Made by a program: the position numbers and the translations under genes. A DNA stretch of 64,000 bases from NCBI GenBank assembly GCA_036417435.1, contig CM070906.1, positions 45,831,396 to 45,895,395 on the forward strand, read 5' to 3'. The notes below the pieces were generated by a model, which saw only the letters and a list, made by a program, of their open reading frames with translations, did no database searches and was not told where the DNA came from. This DNA comes from Inia geoffrensis (taxonomy: Eukaryota > Chordata > Mammalia > Artiodactyla > Iniidae). Shown here piece by piece: positions 1-12,039 of this stretch (its first letter is position 1; each line of letters begins with the position of its first letter).

Positions 1-2195
1 AGAGATTTAAACATTAGGTAATCCTCAGTAGGAAACTTTCTTCCAACCAAAGTCACAGATGTCTCTAAAGCCCTTCCCAACACAGACCCAGTCACAGCCA
101 ACTTGTGCAGGCACATTGGTCAAGACAATTTGCAAATCATCCTTGAATAACAGGAATCACACCTCCAGCATATCACGTATCTAGATAATTCAAAACTAAG
201 ATAAGAAATAGCCTGCACAATACAATACATGTAAGTACAGTTGAAGAGTCTGTATGTGAGAAGATAACATTTGGAACAATTGCCAAAGGGGACAGAATTC
301 TCTTAAGTGGAAAAATCAGCATTGATTAAAGAAAGTGACCCCTAAAACCTGGACAGTGCAGGATGTGACCCAGCACTCTGACACTGACACAGATCAGCAG
401 GTGAATCAAAACCCAAATGACAGGAAGAAGCAAACACAAGCCCCGAACAACCCAGACCAGGCATTCCTCCGACCACACTTATCATCATCCTAGTGGAGTA
501 AAACAAAGGACAAGGTATTGTTAGTATCTAAAACAGTTTGTAGTGTATGCTAGCTTTGCTATACGTAAATTAAATGTGCAAATAAATATATTTTTTTCAT
601 TATTTAGGTTGAGTATATCTCAAAGATGGCCAGTAGTTTTGTTAAGAAAAATCAGGCTACCACACAACATTTACAGAGAAACATGCCCATGACAAAAGGT
701 GAACAAGACAGGCCTTAATCCTCTTCAAGGGCACTACCTCTTATGCATACACTACAAGTATTGATTCTGGATATTAAAATTTTCAGGCCTCTCACCACAA
801 GATGGGATTTAGAACAGTTATGTAACTTGACTAGCTTTGTTTAGGGGCTCAATATAATTGTTGGTGCTCCCAGAGCAGAACAGACACTAGGGCTTTATTG
901 ATTTAGGAAGAAAAGATTATGTTACTGTCTCCATGCGAAATTGAAAAAGTGAATTATCTACCTTCACACTTCATCTGTCTCATAGGGCTTCCTCCTTATT
1001 TTTTTCCTTCCTTATTTCTCTTCTTCCTTTGTATCCTCACAGTTTCTTTCCCCAAAAGCTATTCATCCTTTCCTCACCTCATATCAATAAGGAAAGCATT
1101 TAACTGATGAGACTGGTTGCTCCAGTTTACTATGTGTTTTAAAGACAGACCATGGAATCCCCACAGTGGAATCCGTGCCAGAAAGACAACTCCACACCCA
1201 CCCCCACCACCTCATCCCTGGAGTGAGAAAACCCAGACATTTATCTGGACCTGCCACTGCCCTTGCCTGAGAAAGCACAAACCGCCGAGACAAGAGAGGA
1301 AATGCTGCAGACAATAGCAGAAGCTGCACAGTCCACACACACTCAACTTTTCACCACACCCATTGGTGGAATTTGTTACCAGTAAACATGCATTGCTCTA
1401 AGCACCATTATTTATTACAGATGAAAGAGAAAAATCACCTGCATTTAAAGTCAGCTCAGCTCCAAATATGATACGTATGAAAATTGGATAGTTTTGCTTC
1501 TCTGAACTAGAAACTAGAAAGGGTAGCACTTTTCTACCTACAGATGGCTTTTTCACAAGTACCTTGAGCACAATTTCTGTCTTGAAACTCCAAGGTGGAC
1601 AATAATTTCAAATCATATTATAAAGTAATGAGGGGAGGGAACTTGATGGGAAACCATGAAACACTGTTTGGAAATCTTTAAATCTCTAGAAATTACATGT
1701 TGTTACAAATGAAAGTTTAGTGCTTGTGACTAACCTCACTAAGCAACAAGAAACGTTTAACATCTAACCTAGGTAAAATAATATTGCAAAGAATAATGAA
1801 GAGTGAGGAAAAAGAACAACATACCAGCCATACTCCACATCCTGAAGAGGTCTGCCCTGTCTTACCCTAGCCTGTCTTCCTGTTGGTGAAGTTGCTGTAA
1901 CTCTCAGAACTTCCAGAAATCTCTCAGGATCCTCTCCTCCCTTCCATGGTATCTCTCAACTCAGTCCGGTAGCCGTATACCTGTCTCTCTCTAGCTCCTG
2001 TCTAAGGATGAGCAGACCATTCAGTCTTCCCAGTTCTCAAACATAGTTCACGTCTGGAGTCTGTGGGGCTCCCCTGGTTTCATGCTTTGCAGCTGATGGA
2101 CCAAACTAATGCTCCTCCCTATCACTCTGGAACCTGATCCATCGCCTTATGCCTTCAGTTATTTGGAAGAAAGAGTCAAAACTTGACCTTCCTAC
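1..2195. other. Unassigned non-coding stretch
   Basis: I recognise no gene, RNA or repeat family here. The DNA is AT-rich with ordinary single-copy texture. A minus-strand open stretch at 1084-1338 begins with a hydrophobic, signal-peptide-like run, but it has no recognisable continuation or domain and overlaps an unrelated open frame on the other strand, so it is not called as a gene. Confidence 0.4.
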
Positions 2196-2199
2196 TTAT

Positions 2200-2365
2200 T
2201 CCTTACTTAACCTCTCTGAGCTTCAGTTTTCTCATCTATAAAATGGGATAGACCTTGCCATCCAAATGGTTATTAGGTTTAGAGATGCTTCATATAAAAC
2301 ACTTAGAGCAAGGTTTAAAACACACTAGGTACTCCATAAGTAATGATAGTGATAAAAAATAATTA
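2200..2365 (+). repeat. MIR SINE, 3' two thirds
   Basis: The 'cttcagttttctcatctata' and 'aaatggga' core, followed by an 'actccataagtaatgatagt' tail, follows the MIR consensus in sense orientation. MIR is an ancient tRNA-derived mammalian SINE. The copy is heavily diverged. Confidence 0.75.
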
Positions 2366-2504
2366 TACTACACTGGAAGTAAACAATGACATATTATGAA
2401 ACAAATACTAACTCTTCAAACAAAAAGTTGTTCCCATATTGCAAAATATGTATTGAGCCAATAAAATTTATAAGAGTCAGAAAATTTTTAAATTTTATAT
2501 CTGA

Positions 2505-2660
2505 TTTTACAAGTATCCCATGAGGTAATATGATCAGCATTTTCCAAATGAGGAAACTGAGGCATGAAAGGATTAAATAATTCACTCAAGGCTAACCAGT
2601 TGTAATGTCTTAACCCTTTTTTGAACCCAGTTCTCTCTTGAGTCCATGCTCTTATTTCAC
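2505..2660 (-). repeat. MIR SINE, antisense
   Basis: 'tccaaatgaggaaactgagg' followed by a degraded 'ttgaacccagttctctcttg' is the reverse complement of the MIR core. It lies about 140 bp from an oppositely oriented MIR, so the two are independent insertions. Confidence 0.7.
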
Positions 2661-2664
2661 CCTT

Positions 2665-3530
2665 CTATTCCCCTTAGATTGAGAAAGTTGCCTTTGTTTC
2701 AGTACTGGAGAAGTAGGCAAAAGCCTTCTGCTGTTGAAAGCCAACCCAATTTAGTTTGAAGTGCCCTAGAGAGAGTTTTCGTAGTTCAACATCTCATTCA
2801 GTGAATCCACAATCTTTCCCCTCCAGAATCCACCCTTGTTAAAACCATGACAGGGTCACAATTGGTCTTTTGGCCCCTCCAGCCTCCCTTCCTCACTGTA
2901 TTTCTCTTCTCCCTTTCTCTACCCAAGATCCTCAGTGGACCTATGCAGAACACTAAACGCCTTCAAAGTTTCCCCCCAAAGCACAAAAGTGTCCCCCAAT
3001 TCTTCCTTTCCTCTAAAATGATCTCCTATCTTCCCTAATTAAAGCTCTCATAAACTCAGCATCTCTGTACTTTACCAGCTGGGAGAGAGGGAGGCAATTT
3101 AATGAAACCAATTCATCCTTAAGATTTGCTATGTGACAATGTCCCAGGCACACTTCCTTTACTTTTAAAGAAAACATTTACCCCAAAAGGCTAATAATTG
3201 GTCAAGTGTCCAAAAATAAAAAAAAAATTTGTTTGTTTAGTTTTTAAGTAAAAGAGATCAAACAGTGTGAAAGATTTAACACAAAATGTCATTCTTCTAG
3301 GCTCAATATTTCACCATCAAATAAAAAGCTCTGACACTTCTTCACATTCTGGTTTGATCACAGTTTTCACTACTTCCCAGAACTCACACCTTCCTCCCCA
3401 CCAAAGTATAACCAAAGAACAAGAATCAAAAGTTTATTTCACCACTTTTGGAAGAAGATCAAATCTTGTTCTCAACCACACCTTAGTCAATACATTCCTT
3501 TGATGTATATTTTATATTTTAAATGTGTTT
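2665..3530. other. Unassigned non-coding stretch
   Basis: No recognisable element. There are pyrimidine-rich patches at 2870-2935 and an A/T run near 3218-3245. Short open frames are present but carry no domain, no repeat-free conservation signal I can judge, and no splice context. Confidence 0.35.
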
Positions 3531-3534
3531 TTAT

Positions 3535-4120
3535 TATTTTGAAAAGAATACATGCATGTGATAAAAAAATTAAACATACAAGAGAGTATACTATAAAAAG
3601 TTATTTTCTCACCTATAATAGACCTCTTATCTCATTCCCCCAATGTAAGTGCCATCACATTTTCTTATGTACCCTTCCAGATATTTATCATGAATATGTA
3701 CATGTATATAGTTTTTCCTAAATTGAGAAACATAAACAGTTTTTTACTTGGCTTTTTTGTTTATAAATATGTTTTATAGACCTGCATCTATAAACGATTT
3801 TATTCTTTCAATTGTTGTATATTATCCTATTCTTCAGATATACCATACTTTATTGACCAGTTTCCCTATTGATGGACATTGGGTTTGTTCTTAATATTTT
3901 CTTATTACAAACAATACTGCAATGAACATAGTTTGCATATATGTTTGTATATATTTGTGAACTTATCTATAGGATCAGATCATCATTGTTCAATAGAACA
4001 GTAAGTGCATTTTGAATTTTGATATTCTCAACTTATCCTCCCAAAGTTTTTCCAGTATACACTTCCTCCAGCGAGTGTATAAATGTGACTGCTTTTTCAT
4101 ACCTTCACCAACACAGTATT
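3535..4120 (-). repeat. Old L1 (L1M-type) 3' region, antisense
   Basis: The block around 3860-3930 ('gatggacattgggtttgttc', 'acaatactgcaatgaacata') and 4055-4120 ('cttcaccaacacag') reads as the antisense of an old mammalian L1 3' end. No intact reading frame remains. The subfamily is uncertain. Confidence 0.6.
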
Positions 4121-4124
4121 TACC

Positions 4125-4547
4125 ATAGATCTTCCTTACCTCTGGGTGTGGAACTGTTGATCATGTGCTCATTGTGAGGAGCAACAGTGACCATAAATGT
4201 ATCTTAAACAAGTTGGAATATGAAATGGATTTGGTTAGTTTTCATTTTATAAATATTTTAACAATTAGACATTTAAATGTATCCTTCAAACTAGCACCTT
4301 GGAAAACCATTCTCTTATGCTAAGGATACTACCAATATTCCAAATATCTTTGCAGCACTTCTTTGCGTATGGTCTTCATAGTCAGCACCACATTAATTTT
4401 TACCTCTTCAGTGGTAACAGTCAGTCTTTTAATGATAGATTTGATTTTTCTAATAGCCAGAGGCTTTCACAGCCAGTCCTCTGGGAAATAAAATTGGTTA
4501 TACAGCAAGATAAAACATTTTTGGTTAAAAATGAAGTATACCTTAAA

Positions 4548-4550
<3 letters not shown>
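4125..4550. other. Unassigned stretch before a microsatellite
   Basis: AT-rich sequence without a recognisable repeat or gene. A 95-codon open frame runs from 4299 into the GT tract and is therefore not credible. Confidence 0.35.
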
Positions 4551-4585
<35 letters not shown>

Positions 4586-4632
4586 ACAGAGAGAGACAGA
4601 CAGAGAGACAGAGAGACAGAGAGAGAGAGAAA
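4551..4632. repeat. Compound (GT)15 / (GACA,GA)n microsatellite
   Basis: Fifteen uninterrupted GT units at 4551-4580 are followed by an imperfect purine-rich GACA/GA tract to about 4632. A compound tract of this size is likely to be length-variable. Confidence 0.95.
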
Positions 4633-4634
4633 GT

Positions 4635-5412
4635 GGGTCCAAAGGATGTTTCCAGTGAAGAGTTTAAATATACTTTATGCCAATATATGTGAAAAGTTTC
4701 CGAAGGTCACAGCTCTGAAGGACAATTTGCATTTGGATGCAGACATTGTGGTATGTTTGCTTTAAAAGATTACTTTATAGCTACCACTCATAAAGCTGGT
4801 GATTGTAAAACGCCTCACTTTACCTTGGAGGCAGACCACACTTGTGGTATAAATAATGGTGTCAGGTTTTAACTCACCTAAGACCACTTCTGGTCCTAAC
4901 ACGCCTAGACTCCACTCTGTACCCAAGTAGCCAGGACCTCTTCTATTCCCACATAACAAGTATGAATTCGAACTTACATAGAAAAATAAAAGAGAAAAGT
5001 ATTCTTTTGTTTCAAAAGAATAATTATTGTTAAAGGATAAGAAGTTACTTAAAAGATAAAATAGCTTAAAAGATACAAATAAGCATAATATTTGTTGGTG
5101 GACATTTTTGTATGTTATAAGGGCTTTAAAATTAAAGAGGCAGGCCACACTCTATCTGGACTCCACATCTGCAACTTGCCAGGATGACAATACCCTGGCT
5201 GCTCTGTCCCCAGCAGCCCTGCTTTGTCATGATTCAGTTCCAAGTGACTTAACTGTCCCCTTTGTCACTTTCCAGTTATACTCCCCAAATCTGCTATTTG
5301 CTGTTTTAAAAGTTCCTAATCTCCTACAGCATAGTATTGTATACCTACTACCTCTATGTTTTGTCTACTCATTCCCTTCTTAATCCCATAAAAGGTGGAA
5401 TTGTGGTTTCCT
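4635..5412. other. Unassigned non-coding stretch
   Basis: No element recognised. A 128-codon minus-strand open frame at 4762-5148 has no recognisable domain and spans low-complexity AT-rich DNA, so it is taken as chance. Confidence 0.35.
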
Positions 5413-5414
5413 AA

Positions 5415-5512
5415 AAAAAGATTAGACTTTAAATCAGAGATAAATTCAAATCTTGGCATTTAGTTGTGACCTCAGTAAATGTAATTAACCTTCCTAAGCT
5501 TTCCCAAATTAA
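5415..5512 (+). repeat. Degraded MIR fragment
   Basis: 'ggcatttagttgtgacctca' followed by 'aattaaccttcctaagcttt' parallels the MIR segment for 'tgtgacc... taacctctct'. A poly-A run follows at about 5510-5522. Heavily diverged, so only tentative. Confidence 0.4.
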
Positions 5513-5514
5513 AA

Positions 5515-6394
5515 AAAAAAAATTTATTGTAGGTTGTTCTAAATTATTTAATATATGTTCATTAAATATGAAAAAAATGATTATACAAGGCAAGTGTTTG
5601 AGTTTGGTGTAGTTTTGTATGCTTATGATACATATATGTTTTATAAAATGGGAACATAATACAATATTTATTGTTCTGCAATTTGGTTTGTCTCCCTTTA
5701 CAACGTTACCAGTAATCCAGCCGTTGTTGCTGTTATACTGTATTGTAGTTGATATTGGAAGGTCCTTCTCCATTTTGCTTTTAAATCTTCCACCCTCCAC
5801 TTGTATACATTTGCCCTACTTTTGTCCTCTAGAACAGCACAGATAATCTAATCCCCTTGCCACATGACAACCATAAGACATTAAAAGTAAGCCTTTGTAT
5901 CTCGCTGACTCTTTTTTTTCTCCAACCTAAGCAGGCCTGGGTTTGGGGGATTTTTTTTATCCATTTCTAATCTGACATTACTTCTGGGTCCTTGGTCATC
6001 CTAACAATAGCACATGCCAACTCTTTAGCCTCTCCCACCTCTTGAGGCCTCCTTCAGCCCCATCGCTCACCTGAAACCCTTACCTGCTCCATGCAAATTC
6101 ATCTCTCTTCCCCAACTTCTACTGGGCCTTACCGTTTCTCTCCTCAGCTAGACTGTAGAAGACATGTCTTATAATTCTTTTGGAACAAACCTCCTACCCA
6201 CTCTTCATCTCTGCCATTATCAGCCTCATAGGAGAGTATCTCAAAGCTATCTTTAAATTAGTTTGGTTGACTTTAGCAGCTATTTCCTCTTTTTATGTAA
6301 CCAATACATTTTGTGCATTGTTTTAATCTTTAAAACATTCTCAAAAGTTAAGTAATACATCAGAATGTGTTATGGAGTGAAAAAAGAATCAAAC
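5515..6394. other. Unassigned non-coding stretch
   Basis: No feature recognised. The first part (5520-5720) is very AT-rich and may be a decayed LINE. The rest, including pyrimidine-rich 5905-6140, shows no domain, motif or repeat signature I can name. Confidence 0.35.
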
Positions 6395-6503
6395 GGAATT
6401 CCCTGGTGGTCCAGTGGTTAGGACTCTGCACTTCCATTGCAGGGGGCACAGGTTCGATTCCTGGTCAGGAAACTAAGATCCCATAAGCAAAAAAAAAAAA
6501 AAA
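6395..6503 (+). mobile_element. tRNA-Glu-derived SINE, older CHR-type short copy
   Basis: It starts 'ggaattccctggtggtccag' and contains a Pol III B-box-like 'ggttcgattcc' and a 3' poly-A (about 6489-6503). The 'aatcaaac' before it and 'aatcagac' after the tail look like a decayed target-site duplication. It lacks the CpG-rich 3' half of the young copies in this window, so it is an older or different subfamily. Confidence 0.85.
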
Positions 6504-6567
6504 TCAGACATGCAAGAGAACTGTATTCATCATCTGAGACCATTTTTATTTTTAAGTGTGTATGTGT

Positions 6568-6765
6568 ATAGCATAGTTGTCAAAGTGATTACTCTGGAGT
6601 CAGACTGCTAAGGTTCAAATCCCAGCCACTTAACTGTGGGAGCTCTCTGTGCTTCTGCTTCTTCATCTGTAAGATGGGGTAACAGTAACTACCTCATAAG
6701 GTTGTTATGAAGATTACCAGTTACCAGAGTTACTGATGATACATGTAAAGTATCTAGATCAGAAG
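6568..6765 (+). repeat. MIR SINE, near full length
   Basis: The sequence runs from 'gcatagttgtcaaagtgatt' through 'ggagtcagactgctaaggtt', 'cttcatctgtaagatggggt' and 'ctcataaggttgttatgaag', in MIR consensus order. One of the best preserved MIRs here. Confidence 0.9.
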
Positions 6766-6827
6766 ATGGAACAACGCAAGCACTATGTTTGCTACGATCA
6801 GAATGAGGATGAGGATGGTATATATGC

Positions 6828-6900
6828 TTGGGAAAATCACTTCTTGTCTTGCTAGATCTCAATTTCCTAACCTGTAGAATGAGAAGGAAAAGGGATAAGT
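6828..6900 (+). repeat. Short MIR fragment
   Basis: 'tctcaatttcctaacctgta' then 'gaatgagaaggaaaag' resembles the 'cagtttcctcatctgtaaaatggg' part of MIR. Short and diverged. Confidence 0.4.
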
Positions 6901-7234
6901 GCTGACAGTAGTGATAGTAAGACCATACAGTCCTAGAGCCCTCGACATCTTACAAAGCACTTCCATACATAGTAGTTCATTGGGAAACAATCCTTATGTA
7001 TCTCCCAGGCTCTCAGCGAACCTGATTTGCTGGAACAGCCGACCAATGTGCTGCAAAGTACAAATACTGACTCTGGCCCCTGGCTGCCATTTATCAGAAA
7101 GCTTCAAAGTTCCCAAATCGTTTATGCCTCCTCCAGGGTCTGGCTTGCTATTGGCAAAATAATTTAGGCCTGTAAAGCTGGGCTCCCAAATGGCACTAAG
7201 AGACTGGGAAGAAAAAGACAGGGAAAGAATAAAA

Positions 7235-7470
7235 CAAAGACATTCATATTTGTTGAACACCTACAGTACAGATCAGTATAATGTCAGTCTCATTGAGTCC
7301 TCACTACTACTTAAGGGAAAGGTTTTATTGCTCATATTTCTGAGATAATTTCCTCATAAAGTTCAATACTAGTGCCAAGGTCATATAGCAAACTTTCAAT
7401 CAGCATTTGAATGAAAGTCTGACTGAGCCCAAAGCTTGAGCTCATGCTAAAGTTCATGCTGCCTCACTGA
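7235..7470 (-). repeat. MIR SINE, antisense
   Basis: 'tttgttgaacacctacagta', 'ctcattgagtcctcac', 'gtgccaaggtcatatagcaa' and 'agtctgactgagccc' appear in the order of a reverse-complement MIR. Confidence 0.7.
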
Positions 7471-7474
7471 GACT

Positions 7475-8175
7475 TGCAATCTACTGGGACTGAGATATTA
7501 GTTATCATTTTAATTTTTCTGCTAAATCTCAAGCCCACTAAAAAGCTCTGCTTGATAAAGGTCCCAAGAACATGATGAGGTAAGGGAATTTATTTTATTA
7601 TGAACAACTAGCCTGAAGATGGCGCTGTCTTTCAATCATGACTGACCCAGTCTGGCACCCATCATGAAAGCTTCAGTGCAAAAATGGCACTGTATTTTGA
7701 AGGCACCCTGAGATACCTGTACCTTACAAATCCACCTGTTAAGTGACCAAGACAGCTATTGAGCAATGATATTTCTTCCATATTTACAGTAGAACAGAGA
7801 ACAAACACATCTGAAGAATGATCACTGTGTAATAAATATTGTCAGCAAATAAACTCATGACACTTTTTTTGTCCTTGTTCTTCCTCATTTATTTCCCACC
7901 AACATACTTCTTTGCTACCATCATTTGATGGGTGATAACCTGAGGGCACATGAGGGTGAAGTCAGCATAATATACACCTGCTGAAAAGTCCTGAGTCATT
8001 AGCTGGGATTTGCGGGCCTGTTCAAAAGAAGTAGCATAAAAATGGGATTTCAAGCCATGGTCTTGAAATCCCAGAGACTTCATTGTGTTTGGCAAACCCT
8101 ATTAAATTAAAATACTTGGCCTTGAGTAAGCAAAATTACAATTACATGTTAAGATACATCTACATTATCTCCATT
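7475..8175. other. Unassigned stretch with an unexplained minus-strand open frame
   Basis: No repeat recognised. On the minus strand an open stretch of about 68 codons (8098 down to 7889) is preceded by an acceptor-like '...taatag' and ends at a TAA stop. I do not recognise the encoded peptide. It could be chance, a decayed processed gene or a terminal exon; nothing in the sequence decides this. Confidence 0.3.
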
Positions 8176-8179
8176 GTCA

Positions 8180-8400
8180 TTTTAACAGACAATTGCTATA
8201 TTCCAGGCAGGGTACACTATATATTTTGCACTTGGGCCTCACAATAATCCTATGAGGTAGGCACAATTATTTTGCCCATATTTAATGAGGAAACTGAGGC
8301 ACAGAAATGTTATGTAACTTTCCCATTATCACAGAGTGAAATAATGGTAGCCTAAGGATTCATACCCCAGCAGCCTGACTCCAATGCCCACGCTTTCTCA
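8180..8400 (-). repeat. MIR SINE, antisense
   Basis: 'caataatcctatgaggtagg', 'aatgaggaaactgaggcaca' and 'cctgactccaatgcccacgc' match antisense MIR in order. Confidence 0.85.
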
Positions 8401-8402
8401 AA

Positions 8403-9340
8403 GTAAGTTACTGATTAGCATGGTCACATATGCCCATAAACAGGAACTGTTTAGGTTAATAGTTTTCATGAGATTTCCCAATCCACTTAATTCTGTACTA
8501 AGCACTTGGTGTGAAGAAAATGAACACAACAATTTGTATATGCTAAGAAAGCCAAAGCCACCGTGACCACATGAATTTCCTCAGTGATGTCACTTACCTG
8601 TTGGATCACAGACCACACTTGAGTTGGAATTACACTGATAAATATAGTATGATTGGAGCTACCTTGTGGTGAATATACTTAAGGGATTATATTATATTAT
8701 TACTACTGCTTTTCCTCTAAGTCTCTGACAATGAGACATATAACTGCTAGAAAGGAAAGATGGGGGGAAAACTGTCAGCCTGTGGAACAACTTGTCACTG
8801 ATTTGTTTCAGAGCCTAGAATGCACACACCTTCCCCTCCTCTTTTCTCCACAAAGGTCCTTCTTCCAGAAAGTTCCTCTTCCCAAAGCCTAGGACGGGTA
8901 AGGAATGAGGACAGAACAGCTGGTGCCTTGTTGTCTCAAGTGGCTTTTTGACATTGCTAAGATTTTTCAGATGGGTAGCACCCATTTAACTTGTTATGCC
9001 CCTCATAGCAATAATCTTCTTTAGGTACTTTCTGCCTATAGAGAGGGAGTGGGGTGGGGTGAAGTAGCGAACATGCCATAATATGTCGGGCACTTCTCTC
9101 TATCTACCTCTCTCTCTCTTTCTCTCCACCCACCCTCCATCCCTGATTTTCAAGTTTAATGTGCCTCAGCCTATGTCAGACAAGGGATGACCCCATTCCA
9201 GGAGCTGATTGAAGGTAGCCATGAGATAACGACTGAAAGGCAAAGGGGAAAGAACAGCTCATGATGAGCGAACTAGGAGACCCCACCCTGGGCAACTCTC
9301 CCCTGTGTTATAAAATGTCTGCCAAGGAGCCATGATGAAT
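8403..9340. other. Unassigned stretch with a pyrimidine tract
   Basis: Mostly unassigned. A CT-rich tract at about 9091-9140 (repeated 'ctctctctctttctctcc') is the only marked low-complexity feature. No gene signal. Confidence 0.4.
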
Positions 9341-9344
9341 GGAA

Positions 9345-9460
9345 GATGGCACAGCCCTAGGAGTCAGAAGGTCTGGATCTCACCCCTTGGTTTTGGGCAA
9401 ACTCCTTCTCCTGTGAGGCCCCAGCTGTCTCTCTGTTATAAGGTGTCACCAGAGGACTGG
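9345..9460 (+). repeat. Possible degraded MIR
   Basis: 'ctaggagtcagaaggtctgg' and 'ttgggcaaactccttctcct' resemble the MIR interval 'gagtcagactgcctggg ... ttgggcaagttact'. Strongly decayed, tentative. Confidence 0.4.
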
Positions 9461-9464
9461 GAGA

Positions 9465-10530
9465 AACTGATGAGATCTTATACAGGCAGAGCTGCCCTCA
9501 GTCACTCTAGGGGCCTGTGTCAAATGCTAGTTGTGAGTTTATTTTTCAGAGCCTGGCCTTGTGTCTCACTCTAACCAGGAACTTGTCCCTGATCCTTGAG
9601 CCTCTCCCCAAGACCAGGAGAAGTAAAGCTCGTTACTACCTTGGGTGTGACCCCGGTCAGGCTTATTAATAAACAACACTTCCTGTTTCTCTACAGTGAG
9701 AAAGGAGGAGGGAAGCAAGGTCTGAGGAGAGTGGCAGGGGCCACACCAAGCAAGGACCTCAACAGGGACAGAAAGAACTCACTCAATCTGAGTCAGTCCA
9801 TGTTTTTTCCTGTTAAATGATTCACATGCCAAGGCAAATCGGTCTGAGATGTGCAAACTCTACTCTGCCTTTCATGAGTTTCCAAATGAGTTGGTGATTT
9901 TTGTTTTTGTTTTTCCTATTTCACTTCTCTTTCCCTGGAAATATGATTGCAGTGTTTTCCATTTCAGGTTAAAGTTCACACACCCCCCCTTATTTAATAC
10001 CCTGGGGAGGAGGGGTGATCATATCAAAGAAACACTGTGCTGATACTCTTGACTTTGAATCTATTTAAGTGGCCGTTTTAGATGTTATTCAGATTCCTCA
10101 AACTTCCTTGTGATTTTTGACTCAAGTAGGTTAAATTATAAATAAACAAAACTTCCTAACATTATATACAATGAAGTCTCAGCTCCTTAGAAATCAAGCT
10201 CTAGATATGTGAATTTTCCATGTATCTTAAAAGGCTTACTGTGGTAAACATTCTAGAATTTTTTCAATTCTTTTGAATGTGAATTCCTTTTGAAATGTAT
10301 AGCATTTTTCTCCATAATAAAATTTAACTTTTTATTCATTATTAAAAGTCATCTTTACATCCTTTAAACATTGCTAGCTACCATTTCATCCTCCTCTCAC
10401 ACTGAAGTGAGGTTAGTTGAGACCCTTTTTCCATGTTCTGCTTAATCTTCATGCATATCCACAGCCATAATATCCTTTTTAGCCAAGTAATTCAGAAAGA
10501 GATGGTTTTACTATTGGGGTAATCTGGACA
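9465..10530. other. Unassigned stretch
   Basis: No named element. A good-looking 3' splice-site string ('cttcctgtttctctacag') ends at about 9697, but no matching donor follows at a plausible distance. 10060-10350 is AT-rich and featureless. Confidence 0.35.
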
Positions 10531-10534
10531 GTGA

Positions 10535-11085
10535 TAACATTCCCCAGCTAAGAGCTTCCAGTAAATTCTCACTGTAGTTAGAGTATTAGGCAAACTCCTT
10601 TGCATGACCTACAGAGCTCTGTGTGGCCAAGCCCCTGCCTGTCTCTACAATCAATCTCCCCTTCGTCCACCGTGGTCCACACACACCCTTCCTCTCTGTT
10701 CCTCCACAGGGCCAAGTTGGCTCCAGTTCTCTGCCCTTGCCATTGCTACTTCCTGAAAGATTCTTCCCTCATTTTCATCTGACTGCCTCCTCTTGCTGAG
10801 TTTTGTCTAAGGTCAAATGTCACCTTCTCAGAGAAGCCATCACTGTGTCCCACACCAAGGAGGCTGGAACACTTTCCTGCTTTATTTTCATCCCATCAGT
10901 TAAAGATATTGGAATGCTTTAACTTATTTTCTTATTTATTAGTTTTTATCAATATTTGTTCTCTGTCAGGTTTGTTATGTTCCGTGAGAAGAAGCCCTTT
11001 ATCTGGCTTGTTCACTGCTATATCACAGTTTCCAGAACAGCTGCCAGCACATAGGAGGCACTCAATAAATACTATTGAAGGAATA
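10535..11085 (+). repeat. L2 LINE, 3' end
   Basis: 'ttgcatgacctacagagctc', 'aaatgtcaccttctcagaga', then 'cacataggaggcactcaata' follow the L2 consensus in order to its 3' end. L2 is an ancient LINE with no retained coding capacity here. Confidence 0.85.
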
Positions 11086-11089
11086 AATT

Positions 11090-11931
11090 CTGGCTCATCT
11101 CCACACCTACTTATAGCTCATTTCCATCTATCATGGGTGTTCTGGCTGCCTTGAGACTTGTTGCACATTGGGTAATCTGGACTGAATTATCAATTACAAT
11201 GATATCCTCAGATCGCTGTCCAAACAGTAGGAAACTGTTATTGTCCAATGTCATTTGATCCAATTTTGGAAAGAGACAAGAGAGCTAAGAGAATGTTGAG
11301 GACACACTCTAATTTCTTGGGTAGGTCTTTTCAAACTTTTCCAGTAAGATATAACTAATAGAATAGTGAATAATAATATGTAGAGGAAGATCTAAACAGG
11401 AGTATAAAGTGGCTCCTAAGGGCAATATATCTTTGAAGTCTCACAATTTATTTTTAAAATCCAGATGAATTTCACATTCTAATCCATTAGTATATATCTG
11501 GGTTTGATTTAATATAAAAGAAATTTCCCATCAAATTACTGAAAAAAAAAAAAAGTACCCTTCAAGAAGATGTGTCCTGCTTACGCTGGAAAACAATCAA
11601 GAATCTCCAAGTACAAATGGTCCAAGCTGATAATCATCTATAGAAATGATTCTGGAGAAGCCCTGAAGGGAGCATAGTCCACACCCACCCCTTGCTGGCC
11701 CACCCACCTGTCCCCACCTTTGTTCCAGAAAGCAAAAGCTCTGGAACAAAGACACCTAAGTGAACTGGGAGTTCTAGGAGGTATGTTTTGAGAAGGAAGA
11801 AGGGATAAAAGCTCTATCTTTCTGCATCACTCTCTTTTCAGACATTTCTCTTAAATCATTGCACTGCTCTCTTTCTTACCATGTCCTTGGTGAGATAAGA
11901 GGTTCAAGTCCCCCTCACTCTTGAGAGACCC
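11090..11931. other. Unassigned stretch
   Basis: No repeat or gene recognised. A poly-A run of 13 lies at about 11542-11554. Short tandem-like reuse of 'ctctgga'/'aagctctgg' near 11735 is not significant. Confidence 0.35.
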
Positions 11932-12038
11932 TAGAGTGACCATTTAACCCAGTTTTCTCAGGACCATCCTGGTTATGATGGTTGTCCTGGCAATGTTAGT
12001 AGTGCTCCCTTTCATTTGTACAGTATACGGTCACTCTA
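11932..12038 (-). mobile_element. Small DNA transposon (MITE) with terminal inverted repeats
   Basis: The ends are 'tagagtgaccat' and, inverted, 'tagagtgaccgt' (11 of 12 matching), giving a 107-bp unit bounded by TA on each side. The interior ('caggaccatcctggttatga') resembles a dispersed mammalian repeat with a 'gtgaccat ... ccaggacagt' theme that I recall but cannot name. TA flanks suggest Tc1/mariner-type insertion; this is inference. Confidence 0.6.
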
Positions 12039-12039
12039 A

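Noticed and set aside
1084..1338. Minus-strand 84-codon frame with a hydrophobic start resembling a signal peptide
   Set aside because: No mature domain, no splice or promoter context, and an overlapping unrelated frame on the plus strand. Chance is the simpler explanation.
4299..4765. Open frames across the GT/GACA repeat on both strands
   Set aside because: Low-complexity dinucleotide repeats lack stops and generate spurious Cys-Val and Thr-His peptides.
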